Notes under the pieces: generated by a model
What the model saw: only the letters and a program-made list of their open reading frames with translations
Told to the model about the DNA's origin: nothing
Database searches by the model: none
Made by a program: the position numbers and the translations under genes
Shown: positions 12,136-25,910 of the stretch, in pieces
How the letters are laid out: every line of letters begins with the position of its first letter
Numbering within the stretch: position 1 is the stretch's first letter
Assembly: GCA_012295275.1 (NCBI GenBank)
Contig: CM022665.1
Location: forward strand, 40,169,818-40,233,817
Direction of reading: 5' to 3'
Length of the DNA: 64,000 nt
From: Chrysomallon squamiferum
Lineage: Eukaryota > Mollusca > Gastropoda > Neomphalida > Peltospiridae

Positions 12136-12203
12136 ATGTCTCTGTCGCTATTAGGATCAGCAGTACATTCAAAAATCCGTCGTTCCTCTTATTTCCGAAT
12201 GAG
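12136..12203 (+). CDS. candidate first coding exon of an unidentified small gene
   Basis: ATG at 12136 in a good context (ACAATGTCT) opens 22 codons plus two bases, reading MSLSLLGSAVHSKIRRSS and then YFRM, to a perfect donor (GAG|GTAAGT). The peptide is hydrophobic then basic with Ser, which resembles a mitochondrial presequence. No downstream exon is clear. The acceptor ending at 13818 (TTCTACTTGCAG) would give a stop after one more codon, making a 23-residue ORF. Another acceptor near 14518 would add five codons. So it may be the start of a small mitochondrial protein whose next exon I cannot see, or a short ORF in a non-coding RNA antisense to DTD1. Confidence 0.35.
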
Positions 12204-14140
12204 GTAAGTTCTAAAATTGAAAACTCCATTAATTTCCTTGTTATCAACATTTAATGGCAATAATTATGACTTAATCTTGGGGCATCATTGTATGGTGTTA
12301 AATGTAGAATGAAATCGTTATTGGACTAGAGTGTGTAATAGTTAATTGTTGCATTATGTAAAATATAAAATGAATTGCTTTGATATTATTTTATTATTAT
12401 ATTTTTGGGGAAATAAGATTTATTATAAATGGTGCATTGTGAACGCTTGTTTATCCATAATGGACGCTTCCTCTATTTCGAGCCTCGTTTTAATTAATTC
12501 GCCTGAAAGTTCTGTTTTCGTCAATGTCTATACTTATTAAATGATGCCTGAATGGTATTATTTATTTATAATATCAGACCTAAGTCGTGGTGCTAAGATT
12601 AATCAATATATTTTTATCCTTTAAATTTTATTTTATTTCTTGTGTGCACAATAATAGTAGTAGTAGTAGTAATAGTAATGTTATTATCGTGTAGCAGTTT
12701 TAAATAATACACCACCAACATACTACATAGGTGTTTACTGATGTAGCAATTTCCTGACTGTTTTTAAATTTTTATTTTTTATTTTTATTACTTAAACAAT
12801 ATTGTTTTTGTGTAACAAGGTTACTGTTTTGACCTAAATTTAAAGAATGACACACCTTTGTAAGTCATGAAATGCCCGTATCTAGTGTAGTTTATTTGTA
12901 AACAAAAATTAAATAATTACAAACAAAATGTACATGCATGATAAACACCAGTTATCTATTTTAAGATTATTTGAATTCATCTGGCCATATTACACATTTT
13001 GACAAAAGACAACATTTAATCTTTACCTTTTTAATTTACATCAGAATTAATTTCGTATTAAAATTACAACTGTAATAAAACATTATAACTTGTATGTTTT
13101 AAATACATTTCAATTCATGAAACAAACAATTAAAATAAATAAATGAAAAAATAAAATAATAACAATATTGAAGAAATACGTGTATGTATAATTTAAATTT
13201 TTTTTTTTCGTTTTTTTTGTTTTGTTTTCCTATTAACATACGGAAAATAACACTGTATTATGGCATTTAGTACAAAACCATAAATTAAACAGGATATTTA
13301 ATTTAATAATGGTGAATTATTCTGCAAGCTTACCAGTGAATTGCATATGTATTCTTTGAGTAATACAATATCTGAACATCTGCAGTAATTAAATATAGGA
13401 CTGTCTAATCTACAACATAAATTCCATCACTCTTACTTTAACAGAAGATAATGACTATTTTCTGGAATATTCCTTCATATTGTAAGAAAAGTACTTGAAA
13501 AAAAGTTTAAAATGTCACATGAATATTTCGGAATTTTATTTTATTCATATTGTTCCACTAAATGACTAATACTTATTTTTTGGGGCTTATAAATAAAGGG
13601 AATGAAAAAAAAAAAAAAAAAGGACAAAATGAAAGGAACTGATTAATTATAATTAAAAGATGAAACAAAGCCCCTCTATTCAGAATCACAAAGCTCATAT
13701 GATAATTACTGCGATAATAATGATAGTAACAAGAAGAAGAAGAAAAATGAGATTGTGAAACCAAAGAAAAACCTAAAACATATTCCAATTCTTGATTTAT
13801 TTTCCTTCTACTTGCAGGTGAACTCTGCAATATAAGTTTGTAAATAACAGAATATTATTCTAATTCTTTAAAAACTGAACAAACAATTTTTAATAAGTTC
13901 AATAACATTTTGTATTTATTTACATATATTTACTAAACATCAATATGATGCACAACAATGTTAAAATTATCCATTCACAATCAAAGATTCTGAAAGTGGA
14001 TCAGCCCTTCATGCTTTTCTTTGGAAAAATGAAAATTTCTAGCTGAAGAAAGACTAAAAATTTATGTAACTCATAAACATTGATGCTGCTTCAGAGCAGT
14101 TGGGATTGCTGCAATTAGTTTTTAATATTTTCAATTTCTA
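12204..14140. other. AT-rich stretch without recognised genes
   Basis: No exon with both splice signals and coding character is visible. It contains (TAG)n near 12654-12671, T- and A-runs (13200-13222, 13603-13621) and the 3' UTR/downstream flank of minus-strand DTD1. For DTD1, a poly-A signal AATAAA (minus) sits at 13920-13915, about 220 bases after its stop. Confidence 0.45.
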
Positions 14141-17100
14141 TTAACTGGAGTCAGTTTTAGTTTCAGATTGTGTGTTTGTGTCTTCAGATTTCTCACAGGG
14201 TTTCTTCTCTGTTTTATTATCACTGGACTGAAAAAAAAAAAAATCAAATAAAAAAGAGAAGTATTTCTAAGCATTTTTATTTAGCATATTCTTTGAATTA
14301 AAAAGAAATATAAAAGTTAAACAACGAAGAGTAATAATAAAATAAAAATAGTTTGAAAACACACGGAAACATCTGTTTAAAGATTTAAAAATGAAAATAA
14401 AATTTAAGTCATATGTAAATAATTTCTTTATTTAAGAAAATATTCTTATTTATTAAAAAAATATACAAATTTCAGCTATAATTTGTAACTAACAAGCAAT
14501 TTGAATTTTTTTTTTACAGAAATTACTGTGTGTAGTGGTAGGCTTTAAATAACTTTAATGTTTGTGTTACTAAAAGATTCAAACTTAATTTTTTTTTAAT
14601 TATACATCTGTTATTTGATATTTCAAGACTGTAGACATCACTAATGAAAATGATATATATTTTGTTACAGCTGATTTATACATTATCCAGATAGATGTTG
14701 AATATTTGACTTACTTTAGTAGGGTTACTGTCTAAAGGAATTGTAACAGGCCCATCATTTTGGATATTTACTTGCATATATGCTCCAAATTCACCATCTA
14801 AACATAGAAATAAATAATATTTTATCATTAAGTCTTATTTCAGGATTATTTCTGCCATGAAATCTTTTTTCTTTTCTGTGGGTGGATCAAGTAGATTATA
14901 TAGGTTTTCATTTATTATTATTTATATGAAAACAGCAACAACCACAGTATTAATCTGTAATTATTATCATTGCTAAATTATTCCACTGATTATTATTATT
15001 TGAGTAATAAATACTTTTTTTTTCAACTGCTGATTGTTAATGCTCTTATTTTACAGAACTTTATAACATGATCATTAAATTTTTGAATTAATTTTGAAAT
15101 AATATGACTGACTGAAATACTGATGTACATAAGTACATAATTAATGATATAAGCATTTACAAGTATTGATTTAAAATAAATGAAAAATCACATAGAATCA
15201 TTTACATTTCAATCTTTAAGATTGTCTGACCTTTAATTTTCCCAGGTTCATAAGCTGCTCTTAACTGTTTCAAAAATTCACCGTACATCTGTTGTGATAA
15301 ATCTGGCCCCATAGACTCATGAAAATCTGGCTTGTTACCTTTGAGTGTTACATTTAGAGTAAACTTGAATGATAAAAAAATAAACAGCAGAAGAGAAAAT
15401 TACAGAAGAAACAATTGTAGTTTAATAAATAAGCGTTTGGAAATAACTAAGAAAGGGAGAAGAAGGGAGAATAGTAGAGGACAGAGAGAGACACAGACAG
15501 ACACAGAGTCATTGTGAGCAAGTGAGTCACTAAGATAAAAATAATGAATTACAACCATTGAAATATGGTGATAATATTAAAAAAAGACCCAAAACAATGG
15601 GGTAAATAGTTATAAAATAAAAGGCTAACAGATTTGTTTGCATTTTTCAGTGAAAATGTAAAGTAAAATTAATCACAATATGTTTACTGATCTAAATTAT
15701 TTTACCTCATCTATCATACGTTTGATCTGTAAAATATGTAATTCTTTCAATTCTGTTTTCTGTATTTCATACCATCTTTTCTTTTTTTTCTTTTTTGTGG
15801 GGGGAGTGATTAATATTTACATTGTTTCATAATATATTACTTTTAACACAATAAATATGTGCTCATGTACCTGGCTCACACATAATATTTCATAATTTTT
15901 CTCCATCACATTTTTCATCCATCTCTTTCCTTGATCATCTTCAAATACTCTAAGTTTTAATATTTTGCGGACCCTGATGAATAAATATGAAACATATGAA
16001 TAATTTTGTTCAAATACATTAATAATATATATTCCAATTTAATTAAAATATTTAATTCGTAAGGGTCAATATGAATATTTGCAGAAGTCATATAGATCTT
16101 ATAGTTAATGACATATATATATATTGTGAAACACAAAGTATTTGTTTGTAATGATAATTTCTGAGAAAAAAAATTTGCTATCAATAGTTCTTGATCTGCT
16201 TTTATTGATCAGCAAAAAAAAAAATCTTTAAAAAAATCTTTTGTAAAAATAAAAGCAAATTGCTCAGCATATATAACAGGGAAAAAATCCAATATTAAAG
16301 ATCTTGAAACTGGAAAATACTAAAAAGTTCCATATTTACCACCACTAATAATGATAATAATGATGATGATGATGATGATAAAAACAAAAGAAAATAAATA
16401 TTTATATTTTACTCAGAAAAATATGAATATTTACATATAATCCATATCTTTGGGTGTATCATGTTTTGAAATACCAAGAAGTACACACAGACCTCTTCCC
16501 ACTGAACCCACAACTTCATCTCCCACTGCAAACAAAGAAAAAAATTAATGAACAAATGTTTAAAATATATCTCATTTCATCTTACTATTTAACATGTCTT
16601 AGATATGTTTCACTTACATATATACAAAATAAACCCTTTGTAAATCGAAATTCCCTCAAAACCAAACATATTTCTTGCTTCTGTGATTTACATAGATTTA
16701 ACCACTGAAAACTGAGAACCCCTTTACTCTGAATACTGAACACACTATCCAATGTGATTTTTTTTAATACAAATTTTACCTCTGAAAACTGAACAAACAA
16801 AAATATGACTAGTACACTGAATGTCTAGACCATACCATTCATCTGTCAAAATTGCAGAGGTACAGGTTGTAAAAGAAAAGTAACAAGTGGTTGCTCAGTG
16901 TAGCATTTCCGGGTTGTGTTTGGTCTTCTGTGGATCAGTTCTCTAACTGGTCTTATAGTTGAATTTGTTTATTCCTTGAAATGCTTTTGTCATTCAGTTA
17001 ACTTTTAGTTTGTAACAGAAATAAACATATATATGCTGTACTTGTTAGGAATGAGATTGGTATGCCTATATCTTCCCAATAAATTTGTTGCTATTTGTTC

Positions 17101-17318
17101 CTCGAGTTTATGTAAATAACTGGCAAAGCAGCCACAAATTAAACATTTTTTAATCGTTTCTTTACCACAATGTTTATTTATCAACAATGGAATTCTGAGT
17201 TTGCTGTGAATGATTGCTAAAACATGTCATCGGTAAACCAAAAAAATGATATAGTCCCAGGTTTTTTGCTTTATAGGCGTTTCATTGTATAGATGTGCCT
17301 CCGTGCACATGTACACAT

Positions 17319-17358
<40 letters not shown>

Positions 17359-17792
17359 CACTCACATATCATTACTCCATATATTGTCTCTAAGTTAGCA
17401 GCAAGAGTGATTTTATTATTTATTTTTAATTTATTTATGTATCTTTATTTTTTTTTGTTTGTGTATGTGTGTTTACCTTCTCACATACACCAACACCTTT
17501 AACAAATGTACTATGGCCTTTTAAAAACAGTTGAACTGTTTATTTTAAATTGATTTTATTTATTGTTGTATATAATTATAATGATGTAATCGTGTGTGTG
17601 TGTGTGTGTGCGTAAATATTCAAATGGCAACTGTTGAACTGGTTCCGCACAACACGATCACAATGTTAATGGTTATAATAAATTATAATTTATTAAACGT
17701 TTCTTTTTAAAGGCAAATTAAAACTATAATTTTGTGTAAAACATATAACCTGTCACACTTGCTTGCATAACCCGCTGAACAATGGCTTTCAT
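14141..17792 (-). CDS. DTD1: D-aminoacyl-tRNA deacylase 1 (D-tyrosyl-tRNA deacylase)
   Basis: The enzyme hydrolyses D-aminoacyl-tRNA (and mischarged glycyl-tRNA) to free tRNA, a translation quality-control step in the cytoplasm. Exons: 17792-17750, 16525-16435, 15973-15871, 15363-15231, 14797-14715 and 14227-14141, giving about 179 aa; all junctions keep phase (1, 2, 0, 1, 0). Seen: MKAIVQRVMQASVT at the start, GRGLCVLLGIS, MVRKILKLRVFEDD, and the two active-site signatures. SQFTL is split exactly by the exon 3/4 junction, and NDGPVTIP lies in exon 5. The Lys/Ser/Thr-rich last 30 residues (SSDNKTEKKPCEKSED...) are an unstructured tail; the human protein (209 aa) also has a longer variable tail. 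The first donor (G|GTTATA) is weak but phase and homology support it. Head-to-head with CFAP70. Confidence 0.93.
17322..17355. repeat. (CA)n microsatellite
   Basis: About 17 CA units in the first DTD1 intron. A (GT)n run lies nearby at about 17592-17610. Confidence 0.95.
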
Positions 17793-18000
17793 TTTGTAGA
17801 AAGGTGTTTTTCGTTTTTCGTTCTTTTTCACGTTTTCAATCAAGGTAGACAACTTAAATGAATTTTGTTAGTAATCAAACGGAACCGGAAGTTTAAATGT
17901 ATTACGTATTGACATGGTTGCCAGGAAACCAGAACAAGAACAAGTTATTAGTTGTTGATTGTGTATTGAGCGAGCTTTCCTTATTTTATTTTTATACTTT
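17793..18000. promoter_or_regulatory. shared divergent promoter of DTD1 and CFAP70
   Basis: The DTD1 start codon (minus) is at 17792. A probable untranslated CFAP70 exon ends near 18035 (TACAG|GTATAT) on the plus strand, so both genes must start within about 250 bases. Inside lie an ETS-type site ACCGGAAGT (17884-17892) and an X-box (17917-17929). Compact divergent promoters with ETS sites are typical of housekeeping genes. The X-box is what a ciliary gene would need. Confidence 0.6.
17917..17929 (+). promoter_or_regulatory. RFX X-box
   Basis: GTTGCC A GGAAAC matches the X-box consensus RYYNCC N(1-3) RGNAAC at every defined position. RFX factors drive ciliary genes across animals, and the first CFAP70 exon appears to start just downstream. 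This is direct sequence evidence for regulation of CFAP70 with the cilium programme; binding itself is inferred. Confidence 0.65.
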
Positions 18001-18368
18001 ATTTTTAACAGCAGTTTTAACCTCTCATACTACAGGTATATGTTTTCCGATTGCAAACGTGTTTTTTCATTGCTTTAAATTTAGTGCATTCGTTATTTTT
18101 TGTGTGTTTTCAAATAGAAATAAATTATAAGGTGCATTGCTTCGTTGTCGACAGTAACCTATTCCCGATACCTAACTATAATTAAGATCATGCATAATTA
18201 TTTCAGTATAGACAAGGGCAAAACAACAAACAAAAAGAAATGTTAAATTTGGCAAGATTTGATTTGAATATTTACTGTTAATAATAATAATAATAACATT
18301 GTAAAATATACCCTTTTACGTCTTTTAATTATATAACAGACTATGTACGATCATAAAACAGGATTCCT

Positions 18369-18380
18369 AATTTATTATTA

Positions 18381-18439
<59 letters not shown>

Positions 18440-18440
18440 T
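18369..18440. repeat. (ATT)n microsatellite abutting the CFAP70 exon acceptor
   Basis: A tract of about 23 ATT units with a T-run runs directly into TTTAG, the acceptor of the exon carrying the start codon, so the repeat serves as its polypyrimidine-like tract. Confidence 0.85.
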
Positions 18441-18449
18441 AGTCGCAGT

Positions 18450-21400
18450 ATGACGGACCATGATCCTTCTTTAATCCGATCTCCGGAGGCAATAAATATT
18501 GCTATACACAGAGTTCGTGGTTTGGTAAGTATAAATTATTACTTATAAAATTAAGTTACTTTAATGATTTTCAAAATTTTGTCAGCACTGATTATCTGGT
18601 TTTGTTTTATTGCATTTCATATTATGAACATATAATAAAATGTTTTGATATAATCTTCATCATCACTATTAGCAATATTATGTAATTTTGATGCAATGTG
18701 TGATATTACTCAAATCTGTAGTAGTATTTATTTTTACTTATGTGCTTATTTAACTACAGTTGGTAGATATTTTTATATGGTACCTAAATACAGAATTATT
18801 TTATATTATATGTTTAATTTTGACAGAAAGGACAAAAGGGTGATGTTGTTAATACCACCATTAGAGTAGAGTTTGGAGAAAAAGTTCTTGGAGAATCACC
18901 CAAGGTTGATTGCACTCTTGAAACTCCAGCAGAGTTCAACTACAATGCAACTCTAAATGTCTCCTATGAAGACCCAGCTGTATTGGATGACATTGCAAAT
19001 AAACCTGTAGTCTGTGAGTAGATGAGTTTCTCATTTAATCCACAGGTATCACATAAAAAAAGAAACAAAAAAAACCCCCCAAAAGACTTGATTTTCAGTA
19101 GAATGTTCATTTGTCAGACACACATTTATTTAAATTTATATCATCTATTTGATATATGTTGAATGCTTTAATTAAGTCAAAAAAGGAAAATAACTCAAAT
19201 TTTATTGAATATGATGAGGTTATCAGTGTGACTGAATGATTTGCTGGTAGAAAAATATAATAATTAAAAAATAACAAAAAAAGAAAAACTCTACTGTTAC
19301 TCTTTGATTTAGTTTATTATTATTTTATTTAATCAATAAATAAAAAAAAAAATAATTTTTTTAAAAGTGATAAAAACAAGTATTAGATAATTTAACATTT
19401 TAAAGCTTTTTTCAGCATCATAATTTCACTGTTATTTTTTTTCAGTGACATTTATTGAAGTACTTCCAAAGGAGAAGCGACAAAAGGAAGAAAAGACTAT
19501 TTTGCTAGGACAGAGTAGTGTTGATCTTCTTCCTTTGTTGAAAGGTATAAATATTTCATTTAATATTTTAACATACTGATAACCAATAAATACTTATTAG
19601 TCTTAATTATATTATTATTATTATTATTATTTCATCTCTCTCTCTTTTTTTCTTTTTCTAATCTTGCCATCTTATCATGGAGTGTCTACATTAGTATTAC
19701 TCTGTATTTTTATATCTATTTGTTGACATTTACCCATTTAATTTAAATTACACCAGAACGTCTCTCTTTTTCTCTTTTATTTTCTAAAGATTTTTTTTTA
19801 TTTCAGACTTAAGTTGAAAGAAAAGCCCTGTTAATATTCTGTTTTTTTGTTTTTATTTCAGGAGAAACTTCACAGAAATACACCTTAATTATTAGCCCTT
19901 TACCAGGATCTCCACTAGAGCAGATACCACCTGAATACAACAAGGTAGGCCTAGCTGCAGATTGATTCTTAGCATTAACAACACGCCTAAAGTTATATAT
20001 AAAGAAATAGTCTATATGCATTCATAATTCTTCAGAGTTATGTTTTGTCATCATCATCATGATCGTCATTGTTATTGTCACCATTATTCTGCTTTTCTAA
20101 TCTTAATTAATAATGAAAATAACTGCAGATGAAGACTGTTAAAAAAAAAATATCTCTGGTAAAGTTTGAATATTTTGTTATCTTAATTATATCTTTATGA
20201 AGGATAATCTTTTTAATTAAGAGAACAAAATATTTAAAATGTTATCGCAGATATATAAATATATATAAAATACCAATAGCAGTTAATATTATTAATAAAG
20301 TACAAAATATATCTTATTTACAAACCTAATATTATTATTATATTTTATTCCTTTTTATTTATTTATTTTGTTTGTTTGTTTGTTTGTTTCTTTCTTTCTT
20401 TATTTCTTTCTTTATTTCTTTCTTTATTTCTTTCTTTATTTATTTATTTATTATTTTTGTTTTCTATTTAATTTTACAGCCAGAAGTTGATCTCACCATA
20501 TCAGTGAGTGACCCAATTCTAGATGAACATCAGCTCAAGGAAGGAAACCTTTTTGCTATTACAATGGAATCTTTGTATTCCCCACCTGAGACCTGGCAGA
20601 TGTCTTCTGGACAGCAGTTCCATTTCATAGCAGCACTACCAATGCCAGTTAATGCAGAGGTCAGAATTTAATTGTATCTTCAACATCTGAAAACCTCAGT
20701 AGTTAGTATATATACAAAAGTATGGCCATCCCATGTCACTATACATATTTATATATATATATATTCAGAGGTTTAATATTCAGACATTCAGAATGAAAAG
20801 TTTTTCACATTTCTTCCATTTCAATTGTAAAGATTTTGTTTAAAAATAAAAAAAAAAAAAAAAAAAAAAAAAATAAAAAATGTTCAAAGGCCTATTAATA
20901 TAATTCTTTAGTCAAGATAAGTTTTGGTTTCAAACAACTAAAATTATATTAGAGTTAAAATAAATTTCTCAAAATAAATTTGTGGGGTGTATAAGAACTC
21001 AGATTGTAACACTGTCTTATAAAATGCATTTCAAATGGTTACGGTATCATAATGATTAAAATTGTCTTGATCTTAAAATAATTAAGATGATGTTGTAGTC
21101 AAAATAAATTTGTGGTTTAAGTGTTTAAGGTTTGTTATAGTCAGAAATAAATTTGGGGTTTAAGTGTTTAAAATTTGTTATAGTCAGAAATAAACTTGTC
21201 TTTCAAATTATAATACAAATAAACTCACTGTTTTATTACATTACTGAAGATAAGAATTTTAACTACAAGACATTATTATCTTTAAAGAATGTTCAGTATT
21301 TAATAATTAGTTACATTACTAGTTACCTGAACAGTCGAATGTAACCAGCTGCATAGTACCTAAGCCATTTAATTTAAAATATGTAGATACTAGGACCATA

Positions 21401-21791
21401 GCATGGCTCTGGCTCTTAAGTAGAGCTAACTAAGCATTCTGCATTGTATGTAAGGTATACTAAAGTGTTCAGGTGTATAATCTTTGAACTGAGCAGTAAA
21501 TATTTTATTAATTATTTTAATTACAGAAAGAAGTTACAGTCGTGTTTCCATCAGGCCACATCAAACCACCAGCTGACAAAGAGCTACCCAACAAACAGAA
21601 AAAGTGGGCAATTCCTGGAACTGCACAGGGACAGGCTGTATACATAACTGACAGGTATATTTATTATTATTATTCTTACTGTTATTATTATTAATATTAG
21701 TATTAGTATTAGTATTAGTATTAGTATTAGTATTATTTTATCATCATCATCATCATCATTACTATTGTTATTATTACTTTTATTATTATTG

Positions 21792-21860
<69 letters not shown>

Positions 21861-23351
21861 GAAGGAATCTGTCAGTTTTAACATTAAATTATGGTAGCAA
21901 TAAATCAAATTAAACATAATTATAAACACTGCTGTTCCTTCTACCATTCCTACTACAAATATTGTGGATACTACTGTTCCTACTACTACTGTTATTACTA
22001 TTACTTACTTGCTTACTTATTTAGTTACTTACTTACTTACTTACTTATTTAGTTACTTACTTACTTAGGCCCATCATCCCTCCTGGGACATAAGCCATTG
22101 ACAACATCTCTCCAGAGTTGTCTGTCCTGTGTTTTTTATTTCAAACTGCCTCTGAGTATAATCTGTTTTCTTAATGTCCATCTGAATATCTTTTTGCCAC
22201 AAGTTCTTACCACTAATAGTACTAATACTACTGCAATCAATACCACTGTTATTATCACTTTAATCATTACTACTAGTACTATTGCTGTTATTACTGCTGT
22301 TTTTACATTTATAATTATTACCATCTCTGCTACTACTATTACCATTATTACTATTATTACTACAATTACTATTACTATTACTATTACTACTACTACGACC
22401 ACAACTACTACTATTCTTACTAAACAGGTTACCATTACTACTACTACTATTACTTCTACTACTACTACCACTATTATTATTACTACTTCTACTAAGATCA
22501 CCAATGCCACTACATTGCTTCTAGTCCTTCTGCTACTGCCACTGTTATCATCTTTTTCTTCTTTCTCTCTCTAGCTTCATCTCAACAGTTTCCCTGGAAG
22601 ATGAAGATGGTGATTTCAGAAGTAAAGATGACAGAGATCACAGAAGCACAGCAGAGTCAGAAAAGAGTCGGGTTTGCTGGAACACAGAAAGACGATGCTA
22701 TCTGGAGGCTGCTGCAGTCAAAAAGTAACTTGCTGTTTAGATAACAGTTTTATTTATATATATATTTTTATTTTTTTTAAAATTTAAATTCAAAGAGTAC
22801 ACGTAATTAGAAATCAGTTTTAAATAGTATTGTAACTGCTTCAGATGTTTCTTCAAACAACTGAAGACCACACTTTTAATTAATTTTGTGAAAATGTTAT
22901 TTTTATGTTCACTTAAAGACCTTGGGTTAAAGTCAATATCATTTATAACTGTTATTGTAAATTAATATTATGTAATTGAGATTGTAAATTGTATGTAGCA
23001 AATGAAGGTGATTGTAAATGCAGTCAGTATGGACAGTAATTATAATATAAAGTTATAAGCATTCAATATAAAGATCAAATGTAATTAGATAGAGATAATA
23101 TTTATAAAACAAACAGAAACAAGCTGCAGTCAGTGCATTTTTTTTATTTTATTTTATTTTATTTTATTTTGTTTCATTTTATTTCATTTCATTTGTTAAA
23201 CTGATAAACTGTATTAATATATAAATTTATATTATTTAATTCCATATTTATTACTTGTACAAAATCATAGTTGTACATTTTATAATTGATTTTATCACTA
23301 AGATTAGAGGCTTTTGTTATATTTGATATCTTAGGTGTGTGTATGTATGTA

Positions 23352-23390
<39 letters not shown>

Positions 23391-25726
23391 GTATATATCA
23401 CTATTAATTTACAGTCTGAATGCAGTTATGTATAGCTGAAGTGCAATCCAGGTCAGATGAGTTTTCTACTTTAACGTTATTTTTTGTTGCAGTTTTCAAG
23501 ATTCTGTTGCCAAATGTCGTTTGTGGCCAGTAGAAGTTTTCAGAATTCCCCACCCCACTGGAACAAAAGGGAAAAAGGTAATTTATAATTAGTTTAATTA
23601 TCACATTATTATTATTATCATCACACTGTGATTATTATTGTTGCTGATGTTGTTTATCATTTTTCCTGTTGCTGTCTTTATTACTGTTAATATGTTGTTT
23701 TTATTATTATTATCATTTTCATTATTAACATTCACATTATTAACACCATTATTAACACCATTGTTATTATCTTTATTATTTTTAACATTATTATTAATAT
23801 AACATTTTCATTTCTGTTTTAGTAGTAATTAGATGAATGCATCAAATTTCTCTGTGTGTATGTGTGTGTGTCTGTGTGTGTTTGTGTGTGCATAGTGGGG
23901 GGGAATATTTACATGGGATGAGATAGATGCTTTAAATTCACATTGGAGTATCTTAGTAGAACTAATTTTAAGTGATATTTATTTTACTACAAGTTGAAAT
24001 TCTGTTTGATTTCATGTTTACTTTATTACATTAATTTTATATTATTTGAAGGCCGCAAATCGTCCAAAGGTTGGTATAGCAGAAAAATGTTGTTTCAAAA
24101 GTTCAGTCTATTAGTTGTTTGTTTCTTTGTGTGTGTTTCATTTTATAGTTCATGTTCTTGTTGTTGTTGTTGTTTTTTAAAAAAAGATTCTTCATTTATT
24201 AAATTATTTACTTATTTAATTGTTGTTGAAACATCTGATCCTAGATACATAATTCATTGTTAGCAGCTACATTTTTATGGTTTTCTTCTTAAAGTGCAGC
24301 TGTAGTGGTGCTTGCAAATGGCCTAATTATATTTTAGATATCTGTATAAAATGTATGTACAGTTTATTATAAAATTATATATAATCATTATTCACAGATT
24401 TTTTAAAACAGAAACAAAACAAACAGATTTCTTTTAATAATAATAATAATAGGTACCAATACCACAAAAAAAAGAAAAAAAGAAAAAAAAGAAAAAATTT
24501 CAGTTTTCCTAGATCTAAGCTTTATCATTAATAAAGAATAGTTGCTATTACAAATTAAAGAAAATTAAAGAACATGAAGTATTCAAAATGCATTCAATGG
24601 CAGGCCATTATGTATGTACCACCAAAGTGTACTTAAGATAATACAAGAAAACAGCAAAACAGTAATAATTTAAAATATCAATAATCTTTTAATAAATAAA
24701 TAAATAAATAAATAAATAAATTTGAAGTAACATGTACATGGAATTTTGAATGGATTGAAAATATTGCAATTTTGAATCAACCATTATTAGATCAAAACAG
24801 TGATTCTCAAAAAATTATCTTCTTTCTTTTTCTTCTTTTCTTTTGAGGTTAGAATGTTTTGTGAACCACAACATTATACATGTAGATTAGATAAAGATAT
24901 TAATAATGATAGAATAAATAAATAAATAACAGTATAGATATAATTATGTTTTACAAGATCTACCATTCAGTAACTGTATTAGTTACAAGCATAGATTAGC
25001 AAAAATAAATCCTTAATTTAGCAGTTTCTGTTAGAAATGACTAGCTGTTTAGAATTTACTTTAGTTTTTTGCTGGTTAAGATGATAGCTTGCCTAATAGG
25101 AACGTGCTTTAGAAGTTAATAATTTTATAGGCAGTTATTAATGTTAGTTATTTTTTATAAAGCACATTATTTATAGACAACTATGTGTATAGCAGTATTC
25201 AAAACAAATTTTAAATATAACAGTAAACACCTTCATAACAATAATTATTTAACATTAATTTTTACTTTATTTATTTATTTTTTATTTTTTTATTAATGTT
25301 TTATTATTATTATTATTATTATAATATTCATTATCATTATTATCATTAATATTTCTTTTATCATTATTTTTTTTGTTTTTATTTGTTTTAATTTTATTTT
25401 TTTATTGTCTATTTATTTATTTATTTATTTGTTTGTTTATTTCCCGTATGAGAATTAATGAAAAAGAAATATATAATTTATCAAAGAAATTTAATTTCAA
25501 AATAAAGTGGAACATTTAATGGTTTAAAAGCAAAATATTAGAGGAAAAAAACATTATGAATAGAGACATGATAGATGTTGTAGAAATAATTTTTTCAACA
25601 TCATTATAATTGTATTTTAGTTTAGCAGTTATCATTATATATGAAGAGGACATTATGTCCATACCAGTTATCATTTATTTTCTTATTCATATTATAACAT
25701 CAGTAAAGTTTTTTTTTACTTTTAAA

Positions 25727-25767
<41 letters not shown>

Positions 25768-25847
25768 CTACATATTTTCCATATAACATAATCATATTCA
25801 TGTAATAACTTTATTTATTTAATATATTTTTCTGTTTTTGGCAGTAC

Positions 25848-25910
<63 letters not shown>

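Larger units (their letters stand above)
18450..23577 (+). other. CFAP70: CFAP70 coding exons 1-8 (N-terminal region)
   Basis: Exons: 18450-18524 (preceded by UTR from about 18443), 18827-19013, 19446-19544, 19862-19944, 20480-20659, 21527-21654, 22575-22724 and 23493-23577. Junction phases 0, 1, 1, 0, 0, 2, 2, 0 are all consistent. They encode roughly residues 1-329. The end carries [20 protein letters not shown] and then [16 protein letters not shown], the best-conserved block of the N-terminal half. Exon 6 is followed immediately by about 200 bases of (ATT)/(TAG) microsatellite, and exon 7 is preceded by an ACT/ATT tract and a CT-rich acceptor. Confidence 0.9.

Noticed and set aside
17897-18130. 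77-codon plus frame starting upstream of CFAP70
   Set aside because: Its ATG lies upstream of the X-box in the promoter and the frame crosses a splice donor; no protein features.
22098-22574. 158-codon plus frame and a 124-codon minus frame in the same place
   Set aside because: Both are products of an ACT/ATT triplet tract (poly Thr/Ile and poly Val/Ile) and contain the LINE tail; neither is a gene.
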